From SAR86 cluster bacterium (GTDB taxonomy: Bacteria; Pseudomonadota; Gammaproteobacteria; Pseudomonadales; Pseudohongiellaceae), in contig NVVJ01000018.1 of the NCBI GenBank assembly GCA_002402175.1, positions 18,310-53,539 on the forward strand: a stretch of 35,230 nt of DNA, read 5' to 3'. A model generated the notes under the pieces. It worked only from the letters and a program-made list of their open reading frames with translations. It did no database searches and had not been told where the DNA came from. This document shows, in pieces, positions 35,131-35,230 of this stretch; position 1 is the first letter of the stretch; every line of letters starts with the position of its first letter. Position numbers and translations under genes: made by a program.

Positions 35131-35230
35131 AAAGAATACTGAATTCGATAAGGGGCTTGGGAAGGGGTGCTGTTTTGTAGTGACTAGCGCCCAGGGATGG
35201 AGCGCGGGAGGGCCAGGGATGGCCCAATGG
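35127..35230. repeat. structured intergenic repeat element, right copy (cut by window edge)
   Basis: Matches 3081-3183 over 104 bases with only a few differences (one extra base and a few substitutions near 35147-35151, plus single substitutions at 35131 and in the CCARGGATGG motif). The shared part begins at TTGA, whose TGA is the stop codon of the acyl-CoA dehydrogenase. The left arm and both small hairpins are seen; the right arm of the outer stem lies beyond the window. Direct orientation relative to the left copy. Confidence 0.88.

Overview
The window looks like chromosomal DNA of a gammaproteobacterium, probably an environmental or marine lineage. The signs are the order tgt-yajC-secD-secF on one strand with mltD and prfC beside them, the RF3, MltD, RND and Tgt proteins reading like gammaproteobacterial versions, and a base composition around the mid-40s %GC judged by eye. 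I cannot place it to genus. I saw no tRNA, rRNA, CRISPR array, transposase gene or prophage.

Region 1 (1-3523): the 3' half of an RND efflux permease gene running in from the left edge, a strong intrinsic terminator, a lone secreted TPR-like protein on the minus strand, then a non-coding stretch with two unrelated inverted-repeat elements. One of these elements (3081-3215) recurs at the right edge of the window (35127-35230), where it starts at the stop codon of an acyl-CoA dehydrogenase gene.

Region 2 (3524-18206, minus strand): the centrepiece. Eight tightly packed and partly overlapping genes are read from 18206 down to 3524: a giant DUF4175-like membrane protein with a Gln/Ser-rich tail, a membrane vWA protein, a secreted caspase-fold (C13-like) protein without a visible catalytic cysteine, a secreted TPR protein with an HExxH peptidase domain, a DUF4159 protein, a MoxR AAA+ ATPase, a DUF58 protein and a BatA-type vWA protein. 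This is an expanded MoxR/vWA envelope system. The inferred plan is that a cytoplasmic MoxR ATPase works with three MIDAS-carrying vWA-type proteins, while the secreted or membrane partners (three glutamine-amidotransferase-like domains, a gluzincin and a pseudo-caspase) act in the periplasm. Its biochemical function is not established.

Region 3 (18207-25092): mixed singletons. They are a NUDIX hydrolase, an MFE-2-like short-chain dehydrogenase converging on a glutathione S-transferase, a DUF3524 tRNA-queuosine mannosyltransferase homologue, a small ComFB-family protein, and a 745-residue secreted protein that keeps the frame of a metzincin zinc motif but has lost every zinc ligand and the catalytic Glu.

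Region 4 (25138-35230): housekeeping. On the minus strand are prfC (RF3), tgt, yajC, secD, secF and mltD. On the plus strand is an acyl-CoA dehydrogenase whose catalytic Glu appears to sit at the isovaleryl/long-chain position instead of the usual C-terminal site. The queuosine genes, tgt and the mannosyltransferase homologue, lie about 9 kb apart, which suggests that this organism sugar-modifies queuosine in tRNA.
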